64,000 bases of DNA from Galdieria partita (taxonomy: Eukaryota > Rhodophyta > Bangiophyceae > Galdieriales > Galdieriaceae). Location: assembly GCA_025991245.1 (NCBI GenBank), contig BQMJ01000013.1, positions 195,001-259,000 on the forward strand, given 5' to 3'. Below the pieces are notes generated by a model that saw only the letters and a list, made by a program, of their open reading frames with translations, had not been told where the DNA came from and ran no database searches. Position numbers and translations under genes: made by a program. Shown here piece by piece: positions 20,343 through 30,119 of this stretch (the first letter of the stretch is position 1; each line of letters begins with the position of its first letter).

Positions 20343-21251
20343 TTCTTCAGCTTCCAAAACGAAATTCAATTTTCCGCACAAGGAAGAATTTGCGCTTTAG
20401 AAAAGACCAATCGAAGATTCATCAATCCAACTCACAATCGATTTTGTAAGGGAACTTGATTTTTCAACAAAAAAACAAATTTGTTTTCATCCAGAATGAG
20501 ATGTTTCATTCTGTCCAATAGACAAGGTGTCCAAGGTGTCCAAGTGGTGTCCAAAACTTACTCTATGACAATAATACGGGATGGACACCTTTTCCACCTT
20601 TCCACCACTTAAATTTTTATATATATAATACCCATAAAAAAAAACGTAATATTTCCCCTTTTTATTTTTTTCTTAGAATTTTGATTCTCCCTATCGCTTT
20701 TTTTTTTCTTTCTCTCCTTCATAAATACAGTATACAGAATATAGAATACTGTATATAGAATACTGTATATAGAATACTGTACATAGAATACAGAATACAG
20801 TATATATATTTATATATATGTCTCTATTGCTGTCTTTTTTCTTCTGTCTGTCTGAAAAAACAAAAAAAAAGTTCGATAGGGAGAATCAAAATTCTAAGAA
20901 AAAAATAAAAAGGGGAAATACTATGTTTTTTTGTATGGGTGTTATATATATAAAAATTTAAGTGGTGAAAAGGTGGAAAAGGTGTCCATCCCGTATTATT
21001 GTCATAGAGTAAGTTTTGGACACCACTTGGACACCTTGGACACCTTGTCTATTGGACAGAACGAAACATCTCATTCTGGATGAAAACAAATTTGTTTTTT
21101 TGTTGAAAAATCAAGTTCCCTTACAAAATTGATTTTGAGTTGGATTGATGAATCTTCGATTAATTTTTTCTACAGCGCGAATTCTTCCTTATGCGGAAAA
21201 TTGAATTTCGTTTTGGAAGCTGAAGAAATGGAAGCAACAGATTCTTCGTCT
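20319..21251. repeat. Large palindrome 1 with AT-rich centre
   Basis: A near-perfect inverted repeat centred at about 20,785, with arms of about 465 bp. The outer arm parts copy the 5' end and leader of the D5 helicase gene. The inner parts hold ggtgtccaaggtgtccaag, ttggacacc-type motifs and atatata runs. The middle holds repeats of agaatac and tgtata. No gene is seen inside. Palindromes of this size are expected at hairpin-end junctions, at MITE-like insertions, or as replication fold-backs. Confidence 0.85.
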
Positions 21252-22121
21252 ATAAAGGTAAATCGCTGGACCGAATGGATTTTGTTTTTGTAAGGAGGTT
21301 TGCAATTTTATTAAAAAAATAGTTCGACTTCAGAAATATCCGAGAGGAGTTTCAACGACAATTTCCTTGCATTGTCGAGATTCTCTACGAGCTCCTCTAT
21401 TCATTCGAGGGTTCACGAAAGGTGTCCAAGGTGTCCAAGTGGTGTCCAAAACTTACTCTATGACAATAATACGGGCTGGACACCTTTTCCACCTTTTCAC
21501 CACTTAAATTTTTATATATATAACACCCATAAAAAAAACATAATATTTCCCCTTTTTATTTTTTTCTTAGAATTTTGATTCTCCCTATCGAACTTTTTTT
21601 TTGTTTTTTCAGACAGACAGAAGAAAAAAGACAGCAATAGAGACATATATATAATAACTGTACTCTGTATTCTATATACAGTATTCTATATACAGTATTC
21701 TGTATTCTGTATACTGTATTTATGAAGGAGAGAAAGAAAAAAAAAGCGATAGGGAGAATCAAAATTCTAAGAAAAAAATAAAAAGGGGAAATATTATGTT
21801 TTTTTTTATGGGTGTTATATATATAAAAATTTAAGTGGTGAAAAGGTGGAAAAGGTGTCCAGCCCGTATTATTGTCATAGAGTAAGTTTTGGACACCACT
21901 TGGACACCTTGGACACCTTTCGTGAACCCTCGAATGAATAGAGGAGCTCGTAGAGAATCTCGACAATGCAAGGAAATTGTCGAGGAAACTCCTCTCAGAT
22001 ATTTCTGAAGTCGAACTATTTTTTTAATAAAATTGCAAACCTCCTTACAAAAACAAAATCCATTCGGTCCAGCGAAATGCGCTTTCCTTCTAGAAACGAC
22101 ATAATAGCGATTTACCTTTAT
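21252..22121. repeat. Large palindrome 2 sharing the core of palindrome 1
   Basis: An inverted repeat centred at about 21,669. The inner 500 bp (about 21,421-21,917) match the core of palindrome 1, while the outer arms are different sequence (cgctggaccgaatgg against its complement). A 32-bp stretch at about 22,075-22,106 is present only in the right arm, after which the match resumes with agcgatttaccttta. The same 68-codon frame occurs on opposite strands at 21,372 and 21,966 simply because of the symmetry and is not a gene. Confidence 0.85.
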
Positions 22122-22258
22122 GCTATCGTTGCGGCGCCGCTTTTGATAATGAGGTCTATTTACGTCGAAATCAAGTACAGACTCCGAATCGCGCTTCTAG
22201 CTGTCTCGCGGTTCTGCAGCGTTCGATAAAAACCAGAAAGCTTCTCAATTGGGCGACG

Positions 22259-22564
22259 ATGGGAAAAATTATCACAGACAGCTCCAGAATTGTCGAGGAA
22301 TTTCAAAAACCTAAATGCTGCAATCTAAGGTACAGGATTTCCGAAGACGGTAGTCTGACCATTGATACGGTAACTTCTCGAAACGTGTGCGAATACTTCG
22401 GCTGCCGTAGACGAATCAGAGGGAAAGGAGATCATTGCCGGATTCATTGGACCAGAGAGGAACGGGAACAGAATGACTACCTCCTCTGTGCAGCTCCCCA
22501 GTGCGCTAGACTCAAAAAACCTCCGGGAATTTACTGCAAGAGACATAGCGTCTCAATCTACTGA
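22259..22564 (+). CDS. Small protein with two C-x4-C...C-x2-H knuckles
   Basis: 101 residues, starting at ATG after gggcgacg. Two similar metal-binding motifs lie in the second half: CEYFGC followed by HCRIH, and CAAPQC followed by YCKRH. Each gives three cysteines and one histidine, so each probably binds one zinc. The rest is basic. Proteins of this type often bind nucleic acid or proteins, but I cannot name the family. It is an isolated gene between the palindromes and the 240-bp repeat array. Confidence 0.5.
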   Translation: MGKIITDSSRIVEEFQKPKCCNLRYRISEDGSLTIDTVTSRNVCEYFGCRRRIRGKGDHCRIHWTREEREQNDYLLCAAPQCARLKKPPGIYCKRHSVSIY

Positions 22565-22659
22565 ATCAATCAATAAATGTGATCCCAATCGTGGATTTCT
22601 TTTTTTTAGATTTTTGATTGGCGAAAGAATGTGCATGGTTTGTTAAGAATCCAAACACT

Positions 22660-24287
22660 TCCTCGAATTTAGTGGAAAATGTCCATCATTCTGCTGTGTG
22701 AAAAAACAGCGAAAAAATTGAAATTTTCGTGCAAAAAGGGGTAGCATTTGTCGAGGAAGAAAAGCCGAAAAATGAGCTCTCCAGGGTAGTAATTCAGGAG
22801 GTCCAAAAATTGAAAAGGAGGCCTTAAAACCAAGGAGTTTCTGAAGAATGAGCCTTGCACTTGACTTCTAGAAGGAGATGTAAAAACTCTAGAAAGATTT
22901 CCTCGAATTTAGTGGAAAATGTCCATCGTTCTGCTGTGTGAAAAAACAGCGAAAAAATTGAAATTTTCGTGCAAAAAGGGGTAGCATTTGTCGAGGAAGA
23001 AATGCCGAAAAATGAGCTCTCCAGGGTAGTAATTCAGGAGGTCCAAAAATTGAAAAAGAGGCCTTAAAACCAAGGAGTTTCTGAAGAATGAACCTTGCAC
23101 TTGACTTCTAGAAGGAGATGTAAAAACTCTAGAAAGATTTCCTCGAATTTAGTGGAAAATATCCATCGTTCTGCTGTGTGAAAAAACAGCGAAAAAATTG
23201 AAATTTTCGTGCAAAAAGGGGTAGCATTTGTCGAGGAAGAAATGCCGAAAAATGAGCTCTCCAGGGTAGTAATTCAGGAGGTCCAAAAATTGAAAAGGAG
23301 GCCTTAAAACCAAGGAGTTTCTGAAGAATGAACCTTGCACTTGACTTCTAGAAGGAGATGTAAAAACTCTAGAAAGATTTCCTCGAATTTAGTGGAAAAT
23401 GTCCATCATTCTGCTGTGTGAAAAAACAGTGAAAAAATTGAAATTTTCGTGCAAAAAGGGGTAGCATTTGTCGAGGAAGAAATGCCGAAAAATGAGCTCT
23501 CCAGGGTAGTAATTCAGGAGGTCTAAAAATTGAAAAAGAGGCCTTAAAACCAAGGAGTTTCTCAAGAATGAACCTTGCACTTGACTTCTAGAAGGAGATG
23601 TAAAAACTCTAGAAAGATTTCCTCGAATTTAGTGGAAAATGTCCATCGTTCTGCTGTGTGAAAAAACAGCGAAAAAATTGAAATTTTCGTGCAAAAAGGG
23701 GTAGCATTTGTCGAGGAAGAAAAGCCGAAAAATGAGCTCTCCAGGGTAGTAATTCAGGAGGTCCAAAAATTGAAAAGGAGGCCTTAAAACCAAGGAGTTT
23801 CTGAAGAATGAACCTTGCACTTGACTTCTAGAAGGAGATGTAAAAACTCTAGAAAGATTTCCTCGAATTTAGTGGAAAATATCCATCGTTCTGCTGTGTG
23901 AAAAAACAGCGAAAAAATTGAAATTTTCGTGCAAAAAGGGGTAGCATTTGTCGAGGAAGAAAAGCCGAAAAATGAGCTCTCCAGGGTAGTAATTCAGGAG
24001 GTCTAAAAATTGAAAAGGAGGCCTTAAAACCAAGGAGTTTCTGAAGAATGAGCCTTGCACTTGACTTCTAGAAGGAGATGTAAAAACTCTAGAAAGATTT
24101 CCTCGAATTTAGTGGAAATATCCATCATTCTGCTGTGTGAAAAAACAGCGAAAAAATTGAAATTTTCGTGCAAAAAGGGGTAGCATTTGTCGAGGAAGAA
24201 ATGCCGAAAAATGAGCTCTCCAGGGTAGTAATTCAGGAGGTCTAAAAATTGAAAAGGAGGCCTTAAAACCAAGGAGTTTCTGAAGAA
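22660..24287. repeat. 240-bp tandem repeat array, about 6.8 copies
   Basis: A 240-bp unit begins ttcctcgaatttagtgg and ends gtaaaaactctagaaaga; copies start near 22,660, 22,900, 23,140, 23,380, 23,620, 23,860 and 24,100. Copies differ by only a few bases, and the last is cut off where the next array starts. Each copy carries a 63-codon antisense frame that is preserved only because the unit is. No promoter or coding bias is evident. Such near-identity implies recent expansion or ongoing homogenisation. Confidence 0.95.
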
Positions 24288-25685
24288 AAAAAAAAAGAAA
24301 GAGAAAAAAAGTAAGACTAGGGGCGGAGTCCGCCTTCTAGAAGAAAAAAAAAAAAGAAAAAAAGGTGTTTTTAAGAAAGACTACTAGGGGGTGTATTCTG
24401 CCTTCTAGAAGAAAAAAAAGAAAAAAAAAAGTGTTTTTAAGAAAGGCTACTAGGGGGTGTATTCTGCCTTCTAGAAGAAAAAAAAAAAAGAAAAAAAAAA
24501 GTGTTTTTAAGAAAGGCTACTAGGGGGTGTATTCTGCCTTCTAGAAGAAAAAAAAAAAAGAAAAAAAAAAGTGTTTTTAAGAAAGGCTACTAGGGGGTGT
24601 ATTCTGCCTTCTAGAAGAAAAAAAAAAGAAAAAAAAAAGTGTTTTCAAGAAAGACTACTAGGGGGTGGAGTCCGCCTTCTAGAAGAAAAAAAAAGAAAAA
24701 AAAAAAGTGTTTTTAAGAAAGACTACTAGGGGGCGCACTCCGCCTTCTGGAAGAAAAAAAAAGAAAAAAAAAAGTGTTTTTAAGAAAGACTACTAGGGGG
24801 CGCACTCCGCCTTCTGGAAGAAAAAAAAAGAAAAAAAAAAGTGTTTTTAAGAAAGACTACTAGGGGGCGTACTCCGCCTTCTAGAAGAAAAAAAAAAGAA
24901 AGACTACTAGGGGGCGCACTCCGCCTTCTGGAAGAAAAAAAAAAGAAAAAAAAAAGTGTTTTTAAGAAAGACTACTAGGGGGCGCACTCCGCCTTCTGGA
25001 AGAAAAAAAAAAGAAAAAAAAAAGTGTTTTTAAGAAAGACTACTAGGGGGCGCACTCCGCCTTCTGGAAGAAAAAAAAAGAAAAAAAAAAGTGTTTTTAA
25101 GAAAGGCTACTAGGGGGTGTATTCTGCCTTCTAGAAGAAAAAAAAAAGAAAAAAAAAAGTGTTTTCAAGAAAGACTACTAGGGGGTGGAGTCCGCCTTCT
25201 AGAAGAAAAAAAAAGAAAAAAAAAAGTGTTTTTAAGAAAGACTACTAGGGGGCGCACTCCGCCTTCTGGAAGAAAAAAAAAGAAAAAAAAAAGTGTTTTT
25301 AAGAAAGACTACTAGGGGGCGCACTCCGCCTTCTGGAAGAAAAAAAAAGAAAAAAAAAAGTGTTTTTAAGAAAGACTACTAGGGGGCGTACTCCGCCTTC
25401 TAGAAGAAAAAAAAAAGAAAGACTACTAGGGGGCGCACTCCGCCTTCTGGAAGAAAAAAAAAAGAAAAAAAAAGTGTTTTTAAGAAAGACTACTAGGGGG
25501 CGCACTCCGCCTTCTGGAAGAAAAAAAAAGAAAAAAAAAAGTGTTTTTAAGAAAGACTACTAGGGGGCGTACTCCGCCTTCTAGAAGAAAAAAAAAAGAA
25601 AGACTACTAGGGGGCGTACTCCGCCTTCTAGAAGAAAAAAAAAAGAAAGACTACTAGGGGGCGCACTCCGCCTTCTGGAAGAAAA
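24288..25685. repeat. Purine-rich tandem repeat array, 22 copies
   Basis: Units of about 60-67 bp (some shortened to about 45) consist of an A-tract, aagaaaaaaaaa, then gtgtttttaagaaagactac, tagggggcgcactccgcc and ttctggaag. I count 22 tagggg boxes. The GC box is close to a dyad (ggcgga-g-tccgcc in the first copy). A block of several units near 24.6-24.95 kb recurs with about 518 bp offset near 25.15-25.47 kb, giving a higher-order repeat. No gene is seen. The strand asymmetry could form unusual DNA structure or stall polymerases. Confidence 0.95.
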
Positions 25686-25915
25686 AACGAGAAAATTGTA
25701 GGGAGAATTTGTTTTTTAATAAAAAATCACTATTCAATACCGGCCATCTATGCGGTCGGTAGAAAGAGGGAAAATGAACCCTCTGACCTCCCTTTTGTTT
25801 CTAGAAACAAGTAGGAACAAAAGAATAGTTCTGTCAGAACACCCGTCTTAAGGAAGGGTGGGGCAAGGTTGTTAGAGGGAGAATGCCAAGAGACACTGAA
25901 ACTCTTTGTGAAACT

Positions 25916-26977
25916 TCATCGTGCTTCTTGGTATTTTCGAACCTTCTCTAACAATGCTTTGGCACCCTTATCCTTTTCGAAATGAAGTCTGACTGGTTCC
26001 AATAGAGAGTTGATGCTCTTGGCAAGTGCCGGCTTCAAATCACTCGGGTGCAGCCTACCGCTTTCGTAGTCTCGATGGAGGTGTTCGACAGAACGATAAA
26101 TAACGGGACCGCCATTCTCTTCATTTCTATCAACTGAAAACTCTCCATTTCGTTCCAGGACCAAGTACTGCACATATTCCAAACAGGGATTGCCTTGGAC
26201 TTGTTCTGGAGGGCAGAAGGCTCGTTTGATCTTTCTATTCACCTCCTGTTCAGAATCTTCCATGAACACGGCCGAATTAGGGTCTGATTTACTCATCTTT
26301 TCTTGGCCTTGCTTCAAGCCTGGCAACAAATGATGCGATAAAATAATAGGCTTGAACTGTTTCTCGCAGTATTCTCTTGCTAGCATATTGACTTTTCTCT
26401 GGTCCATCCCAAGCTGGCATATATCCGCCTTGAGAAAAAAAATATCCGCGCACTGCATGCAAGGATAAAGTATTTGAGCGGCTGTCAAATCATCGGTGTC
26501 GGCTCTTCCCATGATTTGCGAACAACGAACAATACGAGGCAACTTGTTCGCTCGGGCAATATCCATCACTCTCATCCAGTATTCATCAGCGCGTTTGTTG
26601 ATTTCCTCCGAAGCCCAAAGAAACTGTACTCGACTCATATCCATTCCACAAGCTTTCCAAATTTCTATAAAATATTTACCAACAGTCTGTATCTTCTCCA
26701 GATCTCCATCCAGTTTGTTGTTCAGTTGCGCAAACCAATCCGCTATCCAAAATTTAAAGGTGCACCCTGCAGAAGTCAGTCTGTTCACACTGATAGCCTT
26801 TTGAATCCCTTGCGCGATATGCATTCTACCCGAAGGCTCAAAACCATCGTAACAAACGATTTCCGGATTACCACCTCCTCTCTCTCGCAGAAGTTGCCAC
26901 AATTCGTCCTCTTGAATACATTCGTCTCCAACGGAACGTATGAGCTTGAAACGTTCCTCCAAAGTTTTGCTTTTCAT
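25916..26977 (-). CDS. Tyrosyl-tRNA synthetase
   Basis: 353 residues, the length of archaeal/eukaryotic-core and giant-virus TyrRS. The class I signatures are HIAQG (HIGH equivalent, near 53) and KMSKS (near 229), with the YDGFEPSGRMH active-site segment and ADICQLGMDQRKVN, typical of tyrosine and tryptophan enzymes. It attaches tyrosine to tRNA-Tyr in the cytosol. No fused C-terminal domain is present. It stands alone between a tandem repeat array and an inverted-repeat element. TyrRS is one of the few translation genes that recurs in giant viruses; whether it was acquired with its repeat surroundings is unknown. Confidence 0.95.
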   Translation of the reverse strand: MKSKTLEERFKLIRSVGDECIQEDELWQLLRERGGGNPEIVCYDGFEPSGRMHIAQGIQKAISVNRLTSAGCTFKFWIADWFAQLNNKLDGDLEKIQTVGKYFIEIWKACGMDMSRVQFLWASEEINKRADEYWMRVMDIARANKLPRIVRCSQIMGRADTDDLTAAQILYPCMQCADIFFLKADICQLGMDQRKVNMLAREYCEKQFKPIILSHHLLPGLKQGQEKMSKSDPNSAVFMEDSEQEVNRKIKRAFCPPEQVQGNPCLEYVQYLVLERNGEFSVDRNEENGGPVIYRSVEHLHRDYESGRLHPSDLKPALAKSINSLLEPVRLHFEKDKGAKALLEKVRKYQEAR

Positions 26978-27085
26978 TCACAAAAAAGACTCGAAAACGC
27001 GCGTTTGGCAGGAAGAAGGCCCTTTTAAAGCAAAGTAGTGGGATTCTACCTCGAGGGAAAGGCCGGGACTTTTGCGAAAACAAAT

Positions 27086-27922
27086 ACTCGCCCGCTATCA
27101 TTCTGTCCAGATTTGGTTTTTCGTTTGTTGCGTGAATGGCGTGCATGGTGCGGTCCGTTCAGCCAATCAAATTTCAATTTAGGTTTTGGACACCTCTGGA
27201 CACTTGGTGTCCAATTTGGAAGTTCGAATTTGGAATGTTTTCCTATGAAAATTTCCAATCTGGACACCTTTCCACCTTTTCCACCTCCTTTTTTCCTATA
27301 TACGTTCTAGAATATATAATAAAGCATATATAAAAAGTATATATATATATAGTATAGTATATATATATAAATAGAACAGAATATATGGAAAAAAAGACAG
27401 GAAAAAAGAGGTATAAGAATAATATATATTTTTTATAGGAAAAAAAAAAGACAGGAGAAAAGAGGTATAAAAATAATATATATTTTTTATAGGAAAAAAA
27501 AAAGACAGGGAAAAAACATAGTATATATAATATGAAAAAAAAAGATATTATATATACTATGTAGAAAAAGGGGAGAGAGATAATGTATGTATAGTATATA
27601 TATAAATAGGAGGTGGAAAAGGTGGAAAGGTGTCCAAATTTTAAATTTTCATAGGAAAACATTGCAGAAAAAGGGTTTTTATTTTGAAAAAATTGGACAC
27701 CAGGTGTCCAGAGGTGGCCAAAACCTAAATTGAAATTTGATTGGCTGAACGGACGGCACCATGCACACACACCACGCCATTCACGCACCAAATGAAAAAA
27801 ACGAAATTGTTGAAATGGATGTGCTCGTGCATTTGAAGGGGAAAATTGGGAATTTTTGTTGGGAAAAGCGGATTGAGTATTTTCAGCTGTCGATGAAAAG
27901 CTAGACTTTTGGGAATACAAAT
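27086..27922. repeat. Inverted-repeat (MITE-like) element, copy 1
   Basis: Arms at about 27,119-27,290 and 27,607-27,795 are mutual reverse complements (tccaccttttccacctcc against ggaggtggaaaaggtgg, centre about 27,448) and contain ccaatcaaatttcaattt and several ggtgtcca boxes. The core is ta-rich with repeats of aaaaagacaggaaaaaagagg. The whole unit recurs about 837 bp further on. Open frames in it are low-complexity and not credible as genes. Confidence 0.8.
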
Positions 27923-28772
27923 ACTAGCCCGCTATCATTCTGTCCAAATTTGGTTTTTCGTTTGTTGCGTGAATGGCGTGCATGGTGCCGTCCGTTCAGC
28001 CAATCAAATTTCAATTTAGGTTTTGGACACCTCTGGACACCTGGTGTCCAATTTGGAAGTTCGAATTTGGAATGTTTTCCTATGAAAATTTCCAATCTGG
28101 ACACCTTTCCACCTTTTCCACCTCCTTTTTTCCTATATACGTTCTAGAATGTATAATAAAGTATATATAAAAGTATATATATAGTATATATATAGTATAG
28201 TATATATATAAATAGAACAGAATATATGGAAAAAAAGACAGGAAAAAAGAGGTATAAGAATAATATATATTTTTTATAGGAAAAAAAAGACAGGAAAAAA
28301 GAGGTATAAGAATAATATATATTTTTTATAGGAAGAAAAAAAGACAGGGAAAAAACATAGTATATATAATATGAAAAAAAAAGATATTATATATACTATG
28401 TAGAAAAAGGGGAGAGAGATAATGTATGCATAGTATATATATAAAGTAGGAGGTGGAAAAGGTGGAAAGGTGTCCAAATTTTAAATTTTCATAGGAAAAC
28501 ATTGCAGAAAAAGGGTTTTTATTTTGAAAAAATTGGACACCAGGTGTCCAGAGGTGGCCAAAACCTAAATTGAAATTTGATTGGCTGAACGGAGGCACCA
28601 TACACACACACCACGCCATTCACGCACCAAATGAAAAAAACGAAATTGTTGAAATGGATGTGCTCGTGCATTTGAAGGGGAAAATTGGGAATTTTTGTTG
28701 GGAAAAGCGGGCTGAGTATTTTTGGTCGGTTGGTTGTTGTTGGGTTGTTGGGTTGTTGTTTTTAAGGACTGG
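27923..28772. repeat. Inverted-repeat (MITE-like) element, copy 2
   Basis: A tandem second copy of the preceding element with arms at about 27,955-28,130 and 28,447-28,640 and a slightly shorter AT core. Both copies start from the same tactagcccgctatcattc-like sequence and end in ttttgttgggaaaagcgg. Beyond it a short stretch of ttggttgttgttgggttg runs to the next gene. No credible gene lies within. Confidence 0.8.
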
Positions 28773-29153
28773 CTAGGAGGGGGAGGAGGAAGCGTGTTGA
28801 GGTTTATAGATGAAAAAGTAGTAGTAAGCACCTCCACCTGCAGCTGCTATGATGAGTATGCCGAAGAGAACTACCCAGATAGTACCGCCGCCGCCGCCGC
28901 CGCCGCCGCTTCGGTTTTTATTGTGTGGGGGAGAGGGATGATGGATGTGGTTATTATTGTTTGTTTTTTTGTTGTTGGGGTTCTGAGAGGAGGAGGAGGA
29001 GGCGGAGGAGGAAGAGGTTGGTTTGTTGAGCGTAACTTTTGACCTGTCGGACACGGGTTCTCCGTAGCCTGGGGTAGGTATGGACAGCGTAAGTTCTGCT
29101 TGAGGTCTGTAACTACTAGGTTTAACGGTAGTAACACCACCACCACCGGACAT
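28773..29153 (-). CDS. Tail-anchored protein, chimera of the repeated 5' module
   Basis: 126 residues from MSGGGGVTT; an upstream in-frame ATG at 29,234 exists, but the aaaaagaaaaaac leader sits just before 29,153, as at other starts here. The first 55 or so residues are identical to the protein at 61,186-62,556. After the serine run the sequences part: this one continues Asn/His-rich, then a glycine run and a membrane span (TIWVVLFGILIIAAAGGGAYYYFF) near the C terminus. The switch lies at a (gag)n microsatellite that is also the left edge of the 33.4-kb spaced direct repeat. The shared N-terminal part is probably cytoplasmic. Confidence 0.65.
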   Translation of the reverse strand: MSGGGGVTTVKPSSYRPQAELTLSIPTPGYGEPVSDRSKVTLNKPTSSSSASSSSSQNPNNKKTNNNNHIHHPSPPHNKNRSGGGGGGGGTIWVVLFGILIIAAAGGGAYYYFFIYKPQHASSSPS

Positions 29154-29185
29154 ACTGACTGTGTTGTTTTTTCTTTTTAGAGGAT

Positions 29186-29467
29186 TTATTCGTAGCAGAG
29201 ATAGTCCATTTTTGAATCGTAGAGGAAGGTACATTGAGTAAGCAAATCGTTGGTTCTGTCGATGATTTGTTGGTTACTTATATGATTGAGTGTTTTTTCT
29301 GTAGTTTCCCATGCGTATTCTATGGTAGAATTAAGTTGGACGAGGTCGGTACATGAATTTGATTTATCGATAGCTTCTTTCAAAGAAATAAGTAGAAACC
29401 AAGGCGAAGAATGGACAGGGATGAAATAGGACGATGATGACGATGCGTTATTTTCCTGTGCGGGCAT
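29186..29467 (-). CDS. Hypothetical protein, 93 aa (copy 1)
   Basis: ATG after ccaaaaaatataaaag. A Ser-rich N terminus is followed by a helical, slightly acidic domain with two cysteines (SCTDL, QCTFLYD) and no membrane span. No family is recognised. It lies 3 bp downstream of the methyltransferase gene, read in the same direction, and is repeated identically at 62,589-62,870. Confidence 0.6.
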   Translation of the reverse strand: MPAQENNASSSSSYFIPVHSSPWFLLISLKEAIDKSNSCTDLVQLNSTIEYAWETTEKTLNHISNQQIIDRTNDLLTQCTFLYDSKMDYLCYE

Positions 29468-29470
29468 CTT

Positions 29471-30055
29471 TTATATTTTTTGGAAAACGATGGTATTTGC
29501 GCCTGCCCATATTTTGTGATAATTATTCATTGAGCTTATATGCCCAGCTAAATGGGTAGGACCGATCCATGAAGGGACGTCGTCCATGATAAGGAAGCTT
29601 CCTGTATGAAGGAAAAGGTCGAATTTTCTGAATTCTTCCATCATGTAATACAGATCGTGGTCGCCGTCTAGATAGAGGAGGGAGATAGGTAGTTCCCAAT
29701 GACAGTCGACGGATTTTTCTTTATGTATTTGTATGGGTAGTTGAAGGTTATTCATATTCTTCTGGAATTCTTGGTAGAGGTCGAAATGGTTTTCCCGAAT
29801 TGTGTCTTCATGGAAGGCGTCATTAGGTGTTCCTTGGAAGGTATCTATAGCATGCAAAATTTTTCCAGGATATTTTTTCTGGAGAAGCAAAGCGAAGAAA
29901 GCGGTAGATCTTCCCATCCAAGATCCAATTTCTACCCATTCTCCTTGGCTAATATCATTGTCAGTTTTCATGAGTATGTCATATAGCTGACTAGCTGTTT
30001 CCTTGTTGAACCATCCCTGTATTGCATGCACCTTTTCCCATAAGTTTTCATCCAT
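29471..30055 (-). CDS. Class I SAM-dependent methyltransferase (copy 1)
   Basis: 194 residues. The glycine-rich SAM loop is WVEIGSWMGRSTAFF (about 41-55), the acidic strand end is LHAIDTFQG, and a later metal or substrate block is LYLDGDHDLYYMMEEF with LIMDDV. This matches the small methyltransferases of the Methyltransf_24 type, often linked to glycan or cephalosporin-hydroxylase-like proteins. The substrate is unknown. Its place between fibre and glycosyltransferase genes suggests methylation of sugars or surface proteins, which is inference. It is divergent from the fibre gene and fully duplicated at 62,874-63,458. Confidence 0.82.
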   Translation of the reverse strand: MDENLWEKVHAIQGWFNKETASQLYDILMKTDNDISQGEWVEIGSWMGRSTAFFALLLQKKYPGKILHAIDTFQGTPNDAFHEDTIRENHFDLYQEFQKNMNNLQLPIQIHKEKSVDCHWELPISLLYLDGDHDLYYMMEEFRKFDLFLHTGSFLIMDDVPSWIGPTHLAGHISSMNNYHKIWAGANTIVFQKI

Positions 30056-30119
30056 GTTTCTTTTTACGTACGGAAAGGAAAGAAGCTAGAAGTTTAAAAA
30101 AAAAAGAAGAGAAAGAGGG

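Noticed and set aside
21372-21966. Identical 55-residue proteins on both strands of palindrome 2
   Set aside because: A direct result of the palindrome symmetry; the frame is AT-rich and low in complexity.
22669-24272. Seven antisense 63-82 codon frames in the 240-bp repeats as a gene family
   Set aside because: They exist only because the repeat unit happens to be open in that frame; no start signal, no variation pattern favouring protein conservation, and composition is unlike neighbouring genes.
24288-25685. Purine-rich array as a CRISPR array
   Set aside because: Spacer-like parts are A-tracts, not unique sequences, there are no cas genes, and the context is a eukaryotic virus.
25686-25915. 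tRNA gene in the gap before TyrRS
   Set aside because: Short inverted repeats such as ttgtttctagaaacaa are present, but no cloverleaf with conserved T-loop and anticodon arm could be drawn.
27243-28837. Open frames of 65-225 codons in the inverted-repeat elements
   Set aside because: Sequences are long runs of Phe, Ile, Tyr and Leu from ta-rich DNA and mirror frames of one arm; no coding signal.
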